A DNA stretch of 64,000 nucleotides from Rhodanobacter sp. 7MK24 (GTDB taxonomy: Bacteria; Pseudomonadota; Gammaproteobacteria; Xanthomonadales; Rhodanobacteraceae). The position numbers and the translations under genes are program-made. Where the stretch lies: NCBI RefSeq assembly GCF_014842995.1, contig NZ_JACYXL010000003.1, positions 372,001 to 436,000 on the forward strand, written 5' to 3'. This document shows, piece by piece, positions 16,921 through 24,885 of the stretch. The notes beneath the pieces were generated by a model that saw nothing but the letters and a program-made list of their open reading frames with translations, ran no database searches and was not told the origin of the DNA. Positions within the stretch are counted from its first letter, which is position 1. The number at the start of each line of letters is the position of its first letter.

Positions 16921-18099
16921 TCAGGCAACCTCACCTGCCGCATGGCCCGAAGCCCATGCCCATTGGAAGTTGTAGCCACCCAGCCAGCCGGTGACGTCCA
17001 CCACTTCGCCGATGAAATACAGGCCTGGCACCAGCCTCGATTGCATCGTGCTTGAGGAAAGCCCGTCGGTGTCCACGCCGCCCAACGTCACCTCGGCGGT
17101 GCGGTAACCCTCGGTGCCGCTGGCCGTGATCGGCCAGTCGTGCAACTGCCGGCCGATCTCGCGCAAATCCGCGTCGCGGTACTGGCGCATGGGGCGGCTT
17201 TCGAAGACCAGTTCGCACAGGCGCTGCGCGAGGCGCTTCGGCAGCGCGTCAGCCAGCACGTTCTTCAGTTCTGCCGCCGGTCGCGCGCCGCGCTGCTGCA
17301 CCAGCCAGTCGCCCAGGCCGACATCCGGCGCGAGGTCGAGCCGCAAGTCGTCGCCCGGTTGCCAGTACGAGGAAATCTGCAAGATGGACGGCCCGCTCAG
17401 GCCGCGATGCGTGAACAGCAGACCCGCGCGGAACGCGCGCTTGCCCACGCGCGTTCCGGCCAGCGGCAGCGCCACGCCGGCGAGATCGGCGTAATGCTCC
17501 TGGTGCTTGCCACTCAGGGTCAGCGGCACCAGCGCCGCACGCACGGGCAGCACGGCATGGCCGAACTGCCGCGCCAGTTCGTAGCCGAAACCGCTGGCAC
17601 CCATGCTGGGGATCGACAGGCCGCCCGTCGCCACCACCAACGACTCCGCATGCACCTCGCCGCGCGCAGTGAGCACGGCGAAACCCTCGTCCGTTCTGCG
17701 CACGCGCTCGACACCGCAGCTGGTTTCGACGCGTACGCCAGCGGCGGCGCATTCGTCCAGCAGCAAGCGCACGATCTGCTTGGAGGAATCGTCGCAGAAC
17801 AGCTGCCCGAGCTCCTTTTCGTGGTAGGCGATGCCGTGCTTTTCCACCAGCGCGACGAAGTCCGCCGGCGTATAGCGCGCCAGCGCCGACTTGGCGAAAT
17901 GCGGATTGGCGCTGAGGTAGTTGGCGGGAGACGTGCCGGTGTTGGTGAAGTTGCAGCGGCCACCACCGGACATCAGGATCTTCTTGCCGACGCGGTTCGC
18001 GTGATCCACCACCAGCACGCGGCGACCGCGCCGCCCCGCGGTGATCGCGCACATCAGGCCCGCGGCGCCGGCGCCGACGATCAGTACATCCGTTTTCAA
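16921..18099 (-). CDS. BaiN/YhiN-family flavoprotein (NAD(P)/FAD-dependent oxidoreductase)
   Basis: 392 aa from a TTG at 18099. FAD-binding VLIVGAGAAGL (about 4-14), GRKILMSGGGRCNFTN-like motif (VGKKILMSGGGRCNF), GQLFCDDSSKQIV, ATGGLSIPSMGASGFGY, and the C-terminal GLYFIGEVVDVTGWLGGYN that closes the FAD site. This matches the 400-aa HI0933/YhiN family along its whole length. An ATG at 18129 overlaps a GATAAT -10-like box (18133-18128), and TTG is preceded by GGGAG, so I prefer TTG. The reaction is unknown in this organism. Confidence 0.9.
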   Translation of the reverse strand: MKTDVLIVGAGAAGLMCAITAGRRGRRVLVVDHANRVGKKILMSGGGRCNFTNTGTSPANYLSANPHFAKSALARYTPADFVALVEKHGIAYHEKELGQLFCDDSSKQIVRLLLDECAAAGVRVETSCGVERVRRTDEGFAVLTARGEVHAESLVVATGGLSIPSMGASGFGYELARQFGHAVLPVRAALVPLTLSGKHQEHYADLAGVALPLAGTRVGKRAFRAGLLFTHRGLSGPSILQISSYWQPGDDLRLDLAPDVGLGDWLVQQRGARPAAELKNVLADALPKRLAQRLCELVFESRPMRQYRDADLREIGRQLHDWPITASGTEGYRTAEVTLGGVDTDGLSSSTMQSRLVPGLYFIGEVVDVTGWLGGYNFQWAWASGHAAGEVA

Positions 18100-18176
18100 C
18101 CGGCCACTCCCGCCATGCAAGGCGCGCATTATCGCATCGCGTACACTTTGCGCCTTCCCACATGCGAGCTTTCGCC

Positions 18177-18659
18177 ATGCCCTCCTTCGACGTGATCTCC
18201 GAAGTCGACAAGCACGAACTCACCAATGCCGTGGACCAGGCCAACCGCGAGCTGGCGAACCGCTTCGACTTCAAGGGCTCGGAGGCGAAGTTCGCGCTGG
18301 AGCAGTCCGAGATCCTGCTCACCGCGCCCAGCGACTTCCAGCTGCAGCAGATGCTGGACATCCTGCGCGGCCGGCTCACCACGCGGAAGATCGACATCCG
18401 TGCGCTGGACATCGGCGAGGTGGAAACCAACCTGGCCGGCGCGCGGCAGAAGGTCACGGTGAAGCAGGGCATCGAGCAGCCCGTGGCGAAGAAACTGGTG
18501 GCCACGCTGAAGGAAGCCAAGCTCAAGGTCGAAGCGCAGATCAACGGCGACAAGCTGCGCGTGACGGGCAAGAAGCGTGACGACCTGCAGCTGGCGATGG
18601 CGGTGCTGCGCAAGGCCGACGTGGAATTGCCGTTGCAGTTCGACAATTTCCGCGATTGA
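18177..18659 (+). CDS. yajQ: YajQ-family nucleotide/cyclic-di-GMP-binding protein
   Basis: 160 aa. MPSFDVISEVDKHE at the start, NRFDFKGSEA, and the twin ferredoxin-like folds are characteristic. The Xanthomonas homologue is reported to bind cyclic di-GMP and act in virulence gene control with a LysR-type partner. Here no LysR gene is adjacent. An ATG 15 nt upstream (18162) is less likely. Divergent from baiN. Confidence 0.93.
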   Translation: MPSFDVISEVDKHELTNAVDQANRELANRFDFKGSEAKFALEQSEILLTAPSDFQLQQMLDILRGRLTTRKIDIRALDIGEVETNLAGARQKVTVKQGIEQPVAKKLVATLKEAKLKVEAQINGDKLRVTGKKRDDLQLAMAVLRKADVELPLQFDNFRD

Positions 18660-18682
18660 AGCCGAAGCGGCTTGCCTGTTGT

Positions 18683-18803
18683 CGGGAAAGTGCTTTCCCG
18701 CCCTTTCCCGGCTCGCCGGATCCGGCGCTCGCCGGACTCGGCTCCGCCGGCCAATCCATCCGTGGATCGGGATAACTGGCTGTCTGACGGCAGCCAGTTA
18801 TCC
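18683..18803. terminator. Two stem-loops between convergent yajQ and DUF1345 gene
   Basis: CGGGAAAG/CTTTCCCG (18683-18690/18693-18700) and a longer GGATAACTGGCTG/CAGCCAGTTATCC (18770-18782/18791-18803) lie between convergent genes. The second hairpin contains the DUF1345 stop codon. No long T-run follows, so factor-independent termination is uncertain. Confidence 0.5.
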
Positions 18804-19487
18804 GCCCATCCCCGCCACGATATTCACCGTGATCGCGATGATGAACACGTTGAAGAAGAATGCGATCACGCTGTGCAGCAGCGCCACGCGACGCAGGTAG
18901 CGGCTGCTGATCTGCACGTCGGAGACCTGGAAGGTCATGCCGATCACGATGGCGAAGTAGGTGAAGTCCCAGTAGTCGGGTTTGGGCGTGTCCGGGAACT
19001 GCAGCCCCGCGTGCTTCTCGCCGAAATCACCATAGAAGCCGTGCGCATAGTGCAGCGCGAACATGATGTTGAGGAACAGCCAGCTCAGTACCACGCTGAG
19101 CGCGCCCACGCCCAGCGCAGGCAGGCCGCCACCCTTCGCCGCGTGCAGCTCGGTGCCCAGCGCCACCAACACCACACCGGAAAGCACCACCGCGCTCCAC
19201 AGCACGCCCCAGCGCCCGGTGTCCTGCGCCTTGGCCTGCAGCCGCATATGCGCGGGCGTGGAATGATTGAACAGCCGCGCCAGCGCCAACAGATAGACCA
19301 CTGCAGCGAAGTCGAAGCCCAGCAGGATCGCGGTGGCCAGGCGCAGACCCAGCGCGATCAGCACCGTACCGCTGACCACGAAAATCACGAACGACACGCT
19401 CAGCCGCGGCCGTGCCCTCACGTAGCGGAACGGTCGCCAGCGTCGCGGCTTGGCCGCACCGTTGGAGTCGAGCGGGCCGTGGCTCAT
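18798..19487 (-). CDS. DUF1345 membrane protein
   Basis: 229 aa with four or five hydrophobic segments (about 28-50, 55-75, 100-122, 130-150, 200-225). The central DYWDFTYFAIVIGMTFQVSD is the DUF1345 signature. Function unknown; weakly reminiscent of ion-channel-like proteins. Start MSHGPLDS (19487) overlaps the stop of the upstream GNAT gene by 4 nt (ATGA); a longer frame starting 39 nt earlier is less likely. Confidence 0.85.
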   Translation of the reverse strand: MSHGPLDSNGAAKPRRWRPFRYVRARPRLSVSFVIFVVSGTVLIALGLRLATAILLGFDFAAVVYLLALARLFNHSTPAHMRLQAKAQDTGRWGVLWSAVVLSGVVLVALGTELHAAKGGGLPALGVGALSVVLSWLFLNIMFALHYAHGFYGDFGEKHAGLQFPDTPKPDYWDFTYFAIVIGMTFQVSDVQISSRYLRRVALLHSVIAFFFNVFIIAITVNIVAGMGG

Positions 19488-19759
19488 GCACGCAGCTCCG
19501 CGTAGTCGGGGTGACGCTCCATCCATGCTGCAGCATACGAGCAGGCCGCCTGCACCAACAGGCCCTCGTCGCGTGCAAACTCCAGCGCCGAGCGCACCAG
19601 CTCACCGGCCACGCCACGGCCGCCGACAGGCGGCGGCACCATGGTGTGGGTAATCGTCATCACGCCAGCAGCCAGCCTGTAGTCGAGCACGCAATGCATG
19701 CCCTCTACCCGCGTCTCGAAGCGCTGTGCGGCGCGGTCATGATGAATCTCCAGATGCAT
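19484..19759 (-). CDS. Small GNAT-family acetyltransferase-like protein (COG2388 type)
   Basis: 91 aa. The fold matches the minimal N-acetyltransferase family: LDYRLAAGVMTITHTMVPPPVGGRGVA, where the V-P-x-x-xGGRGV segment binds acetyl-CoA, then LVQAACSYAAAWMERHPDY. The start at 19759 is where family similarity begins; an upstream ATG at 19801 overlaps the aroG stop region. It follows aroG by 38 nt and may be read through from it. Confidence 0.85.
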   Translation of the reverse strand: MHLEIHHDRAAQRFETRVEGMHCVLDYRLAAGVMTITHTMVPPPVGGRGVAGELVRSALEFARDEGLLVQAACSYAAAWMERHPDYAELRA

Positions 19760-19797
19760 GGCGGCCTCCGTGGACGATGCCGTCAAGCATACCTCTC

Positions 19798-20877
19798 TCA
19801 TGCCGCAAGCCCTTTCCGTGCCGCCGCGCGGCGGTGGCGTACGGCGGCGGCCAGCTGTTCCAGCACGCGCACCGATTCGTCCCAGCCGATGCAGCCGTCG
19901 GTGATGCTCTGGCCGTAGGTCAGCGGATGGCCCTCCAGCAGGTCCTGGCGGCCGGCGACGAGATGGCTTTCCACCATCGTGCCCACGATGCGCCGTTCAC
20001 CCGCTTCGAGCTGTCCGGCGATGTCGGCGATAACCAGCGGCTGGTTCTCCGGCTTCTTGCTGCTGTTGGCATGGCTGGCGTCGATCATCACCCGCGCCGG
20101 CAGGCCAGCCTTGGCGATGGCGGCGCATGCCGCTTCCACGTTGGCCGCGTCATAGTTCGGAACCTTGCCGCCGCGCAGGATCACGTGGCAATCGCGGTTG
20201 CCGCTGGTGGCGGCGATGGCGGCCTGCCCCTGCTTGGTCACGGCGAGGAAATGGTGCGGATGCGAGGCGGCCTGCACCGCGTCCACCGCGATCTTCACGT
20301 TGCCGTCGGTGCCGTTCTTGAAGCCCACCGGGCACGACAGGCCCGAGGCCATCTCGCGGTGCACCTGGCTCTCGGTGGTGCGCGCACCGATGGCGCCCCA
20401 CGCCACCAGGTCCGCGAGATATTGCGGCGAAATGATGTCGAGGAATTCGCAAGCCGCCGGCACCCCCAACGCGTTGATGCCGCACAGCAGCTTGCGCGCA
20501 ACGCGCAGGCCCTTGTCGATGCGGAAGCTGCCGTCGAGGTCGGGGTCGTTGATGAGTCCTTTCCAGCCCACGGTGGTGCGCGGCTTCTCGAAATACACGC
20601 GCATCACGATTTCCAGCTCGTCACCGAGGCGTTCGCGCTGCGCCGCCAGCCGCTGCGCATAATCCAGCGCGGCGCGCGGATCATGGATCGAGCATGGGCC
20701 GATCACCACCGCGAGCCGATCGTCCAGGCCATCGAGGATGCGGTGCAGTGCCACGCGCGCATTGCCCACGGTGTCCAGCATCGCGTTGGTGGCGGGACAC
20801 TCGTCCATCACCTCGAGAGGCGTGGCGAGCGGATGGATACTGCGGATGCGCAGATCATCGGTGGAAACGTGGGACAT
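19798..20877 (-). CDS. aroG: 3-deoxy-7-phosphoheptulonate (DAHP) synthase, type I
   Basis: Catalyses PEP + erythrose-4-phosphate to DAHP, the first committed step of the shikimate pathway to Phe, Tyr, Trp. 359 aa, the usual AroG/F/H length. Family motifs: VVIGPCSIHD, RVYFEKPRTTVGWKGLINDP, GARTTESQVHREMASGLS, GFKNGTDG, and ASHANSSKKPENQ. A GAGGAG ribosome-binding site precedes the ATG. The gene is preceded by a transcription attenuator with an aromatic-rich leader peptide (see separate entries), so expression is predicted to fall when charged aromatic tRNAs are plentiful. Which amino acid inhibits the enzyme cannot be read reliably from the sequence. Confidence 0.96.
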   Translation of the reverse strand: MSHVSTDDLRIRSIHPLATPLEVMDECPATNAMLDTVGNARVALHRILDGLDDRLAVVIGPCSIHDPRAALDYAQRLAAQRERLGDELEIVMRVYFEKPRTTVGWKGLINDPDLDGSFRIDKGLRVARKLLCGINALGVPAACEFLDIISPQYLADLVAWGAIGARTTESQVHREMASGLSCPVGFKNGTDGNVKIAVDAVQAASHPHHFLAVTKQGQAAIAATSGNRDCHVILRGGKVPNYDAANVEAACAAIAKAGLPARVMIDASHANSSKKPENQPLVIADIAGQLEAGERRIVGTMVESHLVAGRQDLLEGHPLTYGQSITDGCIGWDESVRVLEQLAAAVRHRRAAARKGLAA

Positions 20878-20911
20878 GGCGGCGGCTCCTCGTGTGGGGT
20901 GCGGCGGCCAT

Positions 20912-20945
20912 GAAAAAAGCCGCCTCGGTATTGCTGGCGGCTTTC
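20912..20945 (-). terminator. Attenuator terminator upstream of aroG
   Basis: Minus-strand AAAGCCGCC (20944-20936), an 11-nt loop, GGCGGCTTT (20924-20916) and a run of six T (20918-20913) form an intrinsic terminator 35 nt before the aroG start. Its 5' arm overlaps a segment (CCGCCAGC, 20940-20933) that is perfectly complementary to leader-peptide sequence. Confidence 0.88.
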
Positions 20946-20967
20946 GGGATGGGGTTTCAGTGTTTCG

Positions 20968-21048
20968 TCAGGACGATCGCACCCATGCCTCCGCCAGCGG
21001 CTTCGGATAGCCATAAAACCAAAAATACTGGCGGGCGGTGGGATTCAT
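20968..21048 (-). CDS. aroG leader peptide (aromatic-rich, attenuation)
   Basis: A 26-codon frame from ATG 21048 (or 29 codons from ATG 21057), beginning MNPTARQ, followed by YFWFYGY, then PKPLAEAWVRSS and a stop. Six of seven consecutive codons specify Tyr, Phe or Trp (Y, F, W, F, Y, Y), with a further Trp later. It lies between the diguanylate cyclase gene and the aroG terminator and has the segment arrangement of amino-acid operon attenuators. The mix of all three aromatic residues fits control of the first common enzyme rather than one branch. The peptide itself probably has no function beyond sensing charged tRNA. Confidence 0.85.
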   Translation of the reverse strand: MNPTARQYFWFYGYPKPLAEAWVRSS

Positions 21049-21056
21049 GACGTCCA

Positions 21057-21085
21057 TCAATAGCACCACGCCCGGCGCACTGCAA
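21057..21085 (-). promoter_or_regulatory. Possible aroG leader promoter
   Basis: TTGCAG (21085-21080), 17 nt, TATTGA (21062-21057) on the minus strand, just after the diguanylate cyclase stop. The start would fall near the leader ATG at 21048. The -10 is only a fair match. Confidence 0.35.
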
Positions 21086-21098
21086 ATAACCGGTGCGA

Positions 21099-22286
21099 CT
21101 ATCGCGCCATGCCGCCGGCATACGTCGGCGCCACCACCACCCGGTTGCGGCCGCCGTGCTTGGCGACGTAGAGCGCCTTGTCGGCGCGCCGCAGCGTGGT
21201 AGACATGTCCCGCTCGTGCAGTTCGGCCTCGGCCACGCCCACCGAAACGGTGAGCGGCAGGTCGCGGTCGTCGATGCTTACCGGTGCGCCGGCAACCGCC
21301 TCGCGAATCCGTTCCGCCAACGCTTCGCCGGCCGCCCGGCCCACGTCCGGTGCCAGCACGATGAACTCTTCGCCGCCCAGCCTGCCGACCATGTCGGTGC
21401 CGCGCAGCACGTCGCGGACGCGGCGCGTCAGCGCCTTCAGCGCCTTGTCGCCGCAGTCGTGCCCGAAACGGTCGTTCACGCTCTTGAAATGGTCGATGTC
21501 CAGCAGCAGCAGGCAGAACGGCGCATGCGCGCCGGCATCCGTGGCAAGCATGCCGGTGAACCGCTCTTCCAAGGCCAGCCGGTTCGGCACGCCGGTCAAC
21601 GAATCCACGCGCGCCATCACGTGCAGCTGGCGCTGCAGCAGCTCGTTGTACAGCAGCAGGAAGCCCAGGCCGTAGAACAGCGACTGCATGCCCGAAAGCA
21701 GCATCCAGAAGACGTTGATCGAGCTGGGCGCAAGCACGCTGTCCAGCCGCGTGTCCCCCAGCCACAGCATGCCGTTGCGCCACACCAGCAACAGCAACGA
21801 CAACGCGAAGATCCACAGCAGCGCATGGCGCGCTCGCGACCAGTTGTCCCAGCGCCCGCGCACCAGCGCCTCGATGTTGAGCATGAGGTTGCAGGCAATG
21901 GCCACCGAGCCCCACAGCACACGGCTCCGGTAATCGGGCTGGACGGCGGCGAACCAGGCCACGCCCACCCAACCGATCACGCCTACCGCAACCGCCGCGC
22001 GCCAACGCAACGGCGCGCCCAGCAGCATCCGCAGCGCAACCACGCTCATCGCCTGCGCGAGCAGGTTGAGGGCATTGCCGCCCAGGGTCGCCGTGCCTGC
22101 AGGCAGGTAATGCCTGAATGCCACCGTGCTGTAGCCCAACGCTTCCACCGCCAACGCGCTGGCGCGCAGATGCAGGCTGCGTACTGCTCGGCTTTCGTCC
22201 GAATGCACGCCCAACCACAGCATCAACGCCACGGTCGCGGCCTGCATCGCGCCCAGCAACGACAGGCTCTGCACCAAAACGGACAT
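21099..22286 (-). CDS. Membrane-bound diguanylate cyclase (GGDEF)
   Basis: Makes cyclic di-GMP from two GTP. 395 aa: the N-terminal 225 residues contain about six or seven hydrophobic segments forming a membrane sensor with no recognised name. The C-terminal GGDEF domain (about 230-385) shows DSLTGVPNRLA, LLDIDHFKSVND, FGHDCGD and an intact RLGGEEF active site. An RGTD inhibitory I-site lies exactly five residues before GGEEF, so product inhibition is expected. It is transcribed towards the aroG leader with 41 nt between, so read-through into the attenuator is possible. Confidence 0.93.
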   Translation of the reverse strand: MSVLVQSLSLLGAMQAATVALMLWLGVHSDESRAVRSLHLRASALAVEALGYSTVAFRHYLPAGTATLGGNALNLLAQAMSVVALRMLLGAPLRWRAAVAVGVIGWVGVAWFAAVQPDYRSRVLWGSVAIACNLMLNIEALVRGRWDNWSRARHALLWIFALSLLLLVWRNGMLWLGDTRLDSVLAPSSINVFWMLLSGMQSLFYGLGFLLLYNELLQRQLHVMARVDSLTGVPNRLALEERFTGMLATDAGAHAPFCLLLLDIDHFKSVNDRFGHDCGDKALKALTRRVRDVLRGTDMVGRLGGEEFIVLAPDVGRAAGEALAERIREAVAGAPVSIDDRDLPLTVSVGVAEAELHERDMSTTLRRADKALYVAKHGGRNRVVVAPTYAGGMAR

Positions 22287-22409
22287 CCACCCTCCCCGAA
22301 CAAGACGTCTGGGATATCGAAGTCGTATCGGCCTCAGCCCGGAATTCTTGAGACGCAGTTCACATTTTCAAGCATACGACACCCGCAGAGCGGCCGATGC
22401 AAGGCGCCG

Positions 22410-22437
22410 TTGACAGGCCGCAGCGTTCGGCTACTTT
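22410..22437 (+). promoter_or_regulatory. Candidate promoter of the NERD-helicase gene
   Basis: TTGACA (22410-22415), a perfect -35, 16-nt spacer, TACTTT (22432-22437). It lies 26 nt before the ATG at 22464, in the 177-nt gap between divergent genes. Confidence 0.5.
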
Positions 22438-22463
22438 CCGGCAAGCCCTCCACGGAAGCAGGC

Positions 22464-24326
22464 ATGGCCACCCTCATACCCTCCCGCAACAGCTGCCTGC
22501 CGCGCATGACCGGCGGCGAGAAGCGCGTATCCGAACGGCTGGAACAGAAGCTCGAAAGCGATTACCTGCTCTGGTACGACGTGCCGGTGGGGCTGAAGCA
22601 GCGCCAGCCCGACTTCGTGGTATTCCATCCGCGCCGCGGCTTGCTGGTGCTGGAAGTGAAGGACTGGAAGGCGGACACCATCCGCCACGCCGACAAGACC
22701 CAGTTCACCCTGGTCACCGAGCGCGGGCTGGCGAAGGAAACCAGCCCGCTGCTGCAGGCACGGGCCTATGCGCTGGAAATCGGCGTGGTGCTGGAGAACG
22801 ACCCGGCGCTGCGCAACCCGGACGGCCATCGCTACGCCGGCAAGCTGGTCATGCCCTGGGGCTACGGCGTGGTGCTGGCCAACATCACCCGCAAGCAGTT
22901 CGAGGAAGGTGGATTGGACGCGGTGATCCCCGCTCATCTTGCGATCTGCCGGGACGACCTGTACGAGACGGTGGATTCCGAAGCCTTCCAGGAGCAGCTG
23001 TGGGCGATGTTCCCGCAGGTGTTCCCGGTGGCGCTCACCCTGCCGCAGATCGACCGCGTGCGCTGGCACCTGTTTCCCGAGATCCGTGTGGAACCGGGCA
23101 GCGGCCAGTTCGGCCTGTTCGCCGCCGCGGGCAAGGACGCGCGCCCGCTGGAAATCCCCGAACTGGTGAAGGTGATGGATGCGCAGCAGGAGCAGCTGGC
23201 GCGTTCGCTGGGCGACGAGCACCGCATCATCCACGGCGTCGCGGGCTCCGGCAAAACCATGATCCTCGGCTTCCGTGCCATGCAGCTGGCGCGCTCGATG
23301 AGCCGTCCGATCCTGGTGCTCTGCTACAACAAGGCACTGGCGGCACGGCTGGAAGAACTCATCGGCGAACGCGGCCTCGGCGACAAGGTGCAGGTATACA
23401 ACTTCCACCGCTGGTGCCGGCGCATGCTCACCAGCTACCACGTGGAGCTGCCGCCCAAGGGCGAGCGCTTCTTCGAGCAGATGGTAGAGCGGGTGATCGA
23501 AGGCGTGGACAAGGGCCAGATCCCGCGCTTCCAGTACGGCGCCGTGCTGGTGGACGAAGGCCATGACTTCGAGCCGGACTGGTACAAGCTCATCGTGCAG
23601 ATGATCGACCCGGCCACCAACTCGCTGCTGGTGCTTTACGACGACGCGCAGAACATCTACGGCAAAGCCGACCGCCGCCGCATCAGCTGGAAAAGCCTCG
23701 GCGTACAGGCGCAGGGCCGCACCACCATCCTCAAGCTCAACTACCGCAACACGCTGGAGATCCTCGCGGTGGCGCGCAATTTCGCCAGCGAACTGCTCGC
23801 CGCACGCAGCGAGGACGACGACGGCGTGCCGCTGATCGCCCCGGAAAGCGCCGGCCGCCGCGGCCCGCTGCCCGAGCTGATCCGCACCGACACGGCCGGC
23901 GCCCAGCTCGATGCCTTGATCGCCCAGTTGCGCGACGAGCACGCGCACGGCCGTCCGTGGAGCGACATGGCAGTGATCTATCGCAACAACTGGGAAGGCG
24001 AGAAGCTGCACGAGGCACTGACGCGCATCGACATCCCCTCCAGCCTCGCCGACGAGCGCGGCAAGCAGGCGCTGTTCGTGGTGAAGGACAGCGTGAAGCT
24101 GCTCACCATGCACTCCTGCAAGGGCCTGGAATTCCCCTTCGTGATCGTGCCCGGCCTCGGCTCGCTGCCGCACGAAGGCCAGCGCGAAGTGGACGAGGCG
24201 CGCCTGCTCTACGTGGCGATGACCCGCGCCACCGAACGGCTGGTGCTGATCCACCACCTCGACTCCGTTTTCTCCAAGCGCATCCGCGATTCGATCAACC
24301 AGGTACAGGGGCAGTTGGCGCACTGA
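22464..24326 (+). CDS. NERD-domain superfamily I helicase (UvrD/Rep-like)
   Basis: 620 aa. The N-terminal NERD (nuclease-related) domain (about 25-150) shows QPDFVVFHPRRG and LVLEVKDWK, the D...ExK pattern of the endonuclease-like fold. The helicase core follows: Walker A GVAGSGKTMI (about 256-265), LCYNKAL, Walker B AVLVDEGHDF (about 360), LYDDAQNIYG, KLNYRN, LLTMHSCKGLEFPFVIVPG and LLYVAMTRATERL. It is probably an ATP-dependent DNA translocase/helicase with a nuclease-like module. Roles in repair or defence are both possible, and no partner gene is adjacent. The start at MATLIPSRN is preferred; the open frame upstream runs antisense to the GGDEF gene. Confidence 0.9.
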   Translation: MATLIPSRNSCLPRMTGGEKRVSERLEQKLESDYLLWYDVPVGLKQRQPDFVVFHPRRGLLVLEVKDWKADTIRHADKTQFTLVTERGLAKETSPLLQARAYALEIGVVLENDPALRNPDGHRYAGKLVMPWGYGVVLANITRKQFEEGGLDAVIPAHLAICRDDLYETVDSEAFQEQLWAMFPQVFPVALTLPQIDRVRWHLFPEIRVEPGSGQFGLFAAAGKDARPLEIPELVKVMDAQQEQLARSLGDEHRIIHGVAGSGKTMILGFRAMQLARSMSRPILVLCYNKALAARLEELIGERGLGDKVQVYNFHRWCRRMLTSYHVELPPKGERFFEQMVERVIEGVDKGQIPRFQYGAVLVDEGHDFEPDWYKLIVQMIDPATNSLLVLYDDAQNIYGKADRRRISWKSLGVQAQGRTTILKLNYRNTLEILAVARNFASELLAARSEDDDGVPLIAPESAGRRGPLPELIRTDTAGAQLDALIAQLRDEHAHGRPWSDMAVIYRNNWEGEKLHEALTRIDIPSSLADERGKQALFVVKDSVKLLTMHSCKGLEFPFVIVPGLGSLPHEGQREVDEARLLYVAMTRATERLVLIHHLDSVFSKRIRDSINQVQGQLAH

Positions 24327-24365
24327 TCCCGATAGACTGCGCGCACCTCACCCGGGAATCCCATC

Positions 24366-24788
24366 ATGCGCCGCCTGCTTCTCGCCGCCACGCTCGCCTT
24401 CGCTGCCGGCGCGCCGCTGCCCGCGCCGGCGACGGATCAGGTCACCCTGCTGCAGAAAACCGACCTGGTGGTCGGCACTGGCACGGTGGCGCGCGATGGC
24501 GACGTGGTACGGGTGAATTACACCGGTTGGCTGTACGACGCTGGCGCGAAGGACCACCATGGCGCCGAGTTCGACAGCTCGGAGGAAAGCGGCGAGCCGA
24601 TCAGCTTCACGCTGGGTGCGGGTGAAGTGATCGCCGGCTGGGACCAGGGCATCCAGGGCATGCACGTAGGCGGCAAACGCACCCTCGTCATCCCGGCGCG
24701 ACTGGCCTATGGCAGCCGCGGCGCGGGTGACGCGGTGCCACCGAACGCCACGCTGGTGTTCGAGGTCGAGCTGGTGGGCGTGCATTGA
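24366..24788 (+). CDS. Periplasmic FKBP-type peptidyl-prolyl cis-trans isomerase
   Basis: 140 aa with a signal peptide (about 1-22) and one FKBP domain: VRVNYTGWLYD, FDSS, FTLGAGEVIAGWDQGIQGMHVGGKRTLVIPARLAYG, and the C-terminal NATLVFEVELVGV. Catalytic aromatic and Asp residues of the family are present. It folds exported proteins at prolines. There is a small insertion (GAKDHHG) before the FDSS loop. Confidence 0.93.
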   Translation: MRRLLLAATLAFAAGAPLPAPATDQVTLLQKTDLVVGTGTVARDGDVVRVNYTGWLYDAGAKDHHGAEFDSSEESGEPISFTLGAGEVIAGWDQGIQGMHVGGKRTLVIPARLAYGSRGAGDAVPPNATLVFEVELVGVH

Positions 24789-24885
24789 CCCGCCGCGCAC
24801 GGAACCATCCGCCGACCGCGGCGTCCAAGCCTGTATTCCCCAACATCGGCTCGCGCGTTGGAAGCGGCAAGCCCCGGAGTTCCCC

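Larger units (their letters stand above)
20912..21057 (-). promoter_or_regulatory. aroG transcription attenuator (leader with alternative hairpins)
   Basis: Four segments in the classical order are visible. Segment 1 is CCGCCAG (21034-21028), directly before the aromatic codons. Segment 2 is GCTGGCGG (20998-20991), complementary to segment 1 over 7 nt. Segment 3 is CCGCCAGC (20940-20933), complementary to segment 2 over 8 nt. Segment 4 is GGCGGCTTT (20924-20916). A ribosome stalled on aromatic codons would cover 1, letting 2 pair with 3 and preventing the 3:4 terminator. Rapid translation to the stop at 20968 would cover 2 and let the terminator form. Confidence 0.85.

Noticed and set aside
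20968-22290. Minus-strand open frame of 440 codons overlapping the GGDEF gene
   Set aside because: Only its final 26-29 codons (the aroG leader peptide) are convincing; the rest is out-of-frame shadow of the diguanylate cyclase.
22431-24323. Minus-strand open frame of 630 codons opposite the NERD-helicase
   Set aside because: Shadow of a well-supported gene; His/Gln/Ala-rich low-complexity translation.
22464-24326. Claim that the NERD-helicase is a proven antiphage system
   Set aside because: No partner, no defence island, and a core-gene neighbourhood; kept only as a question.
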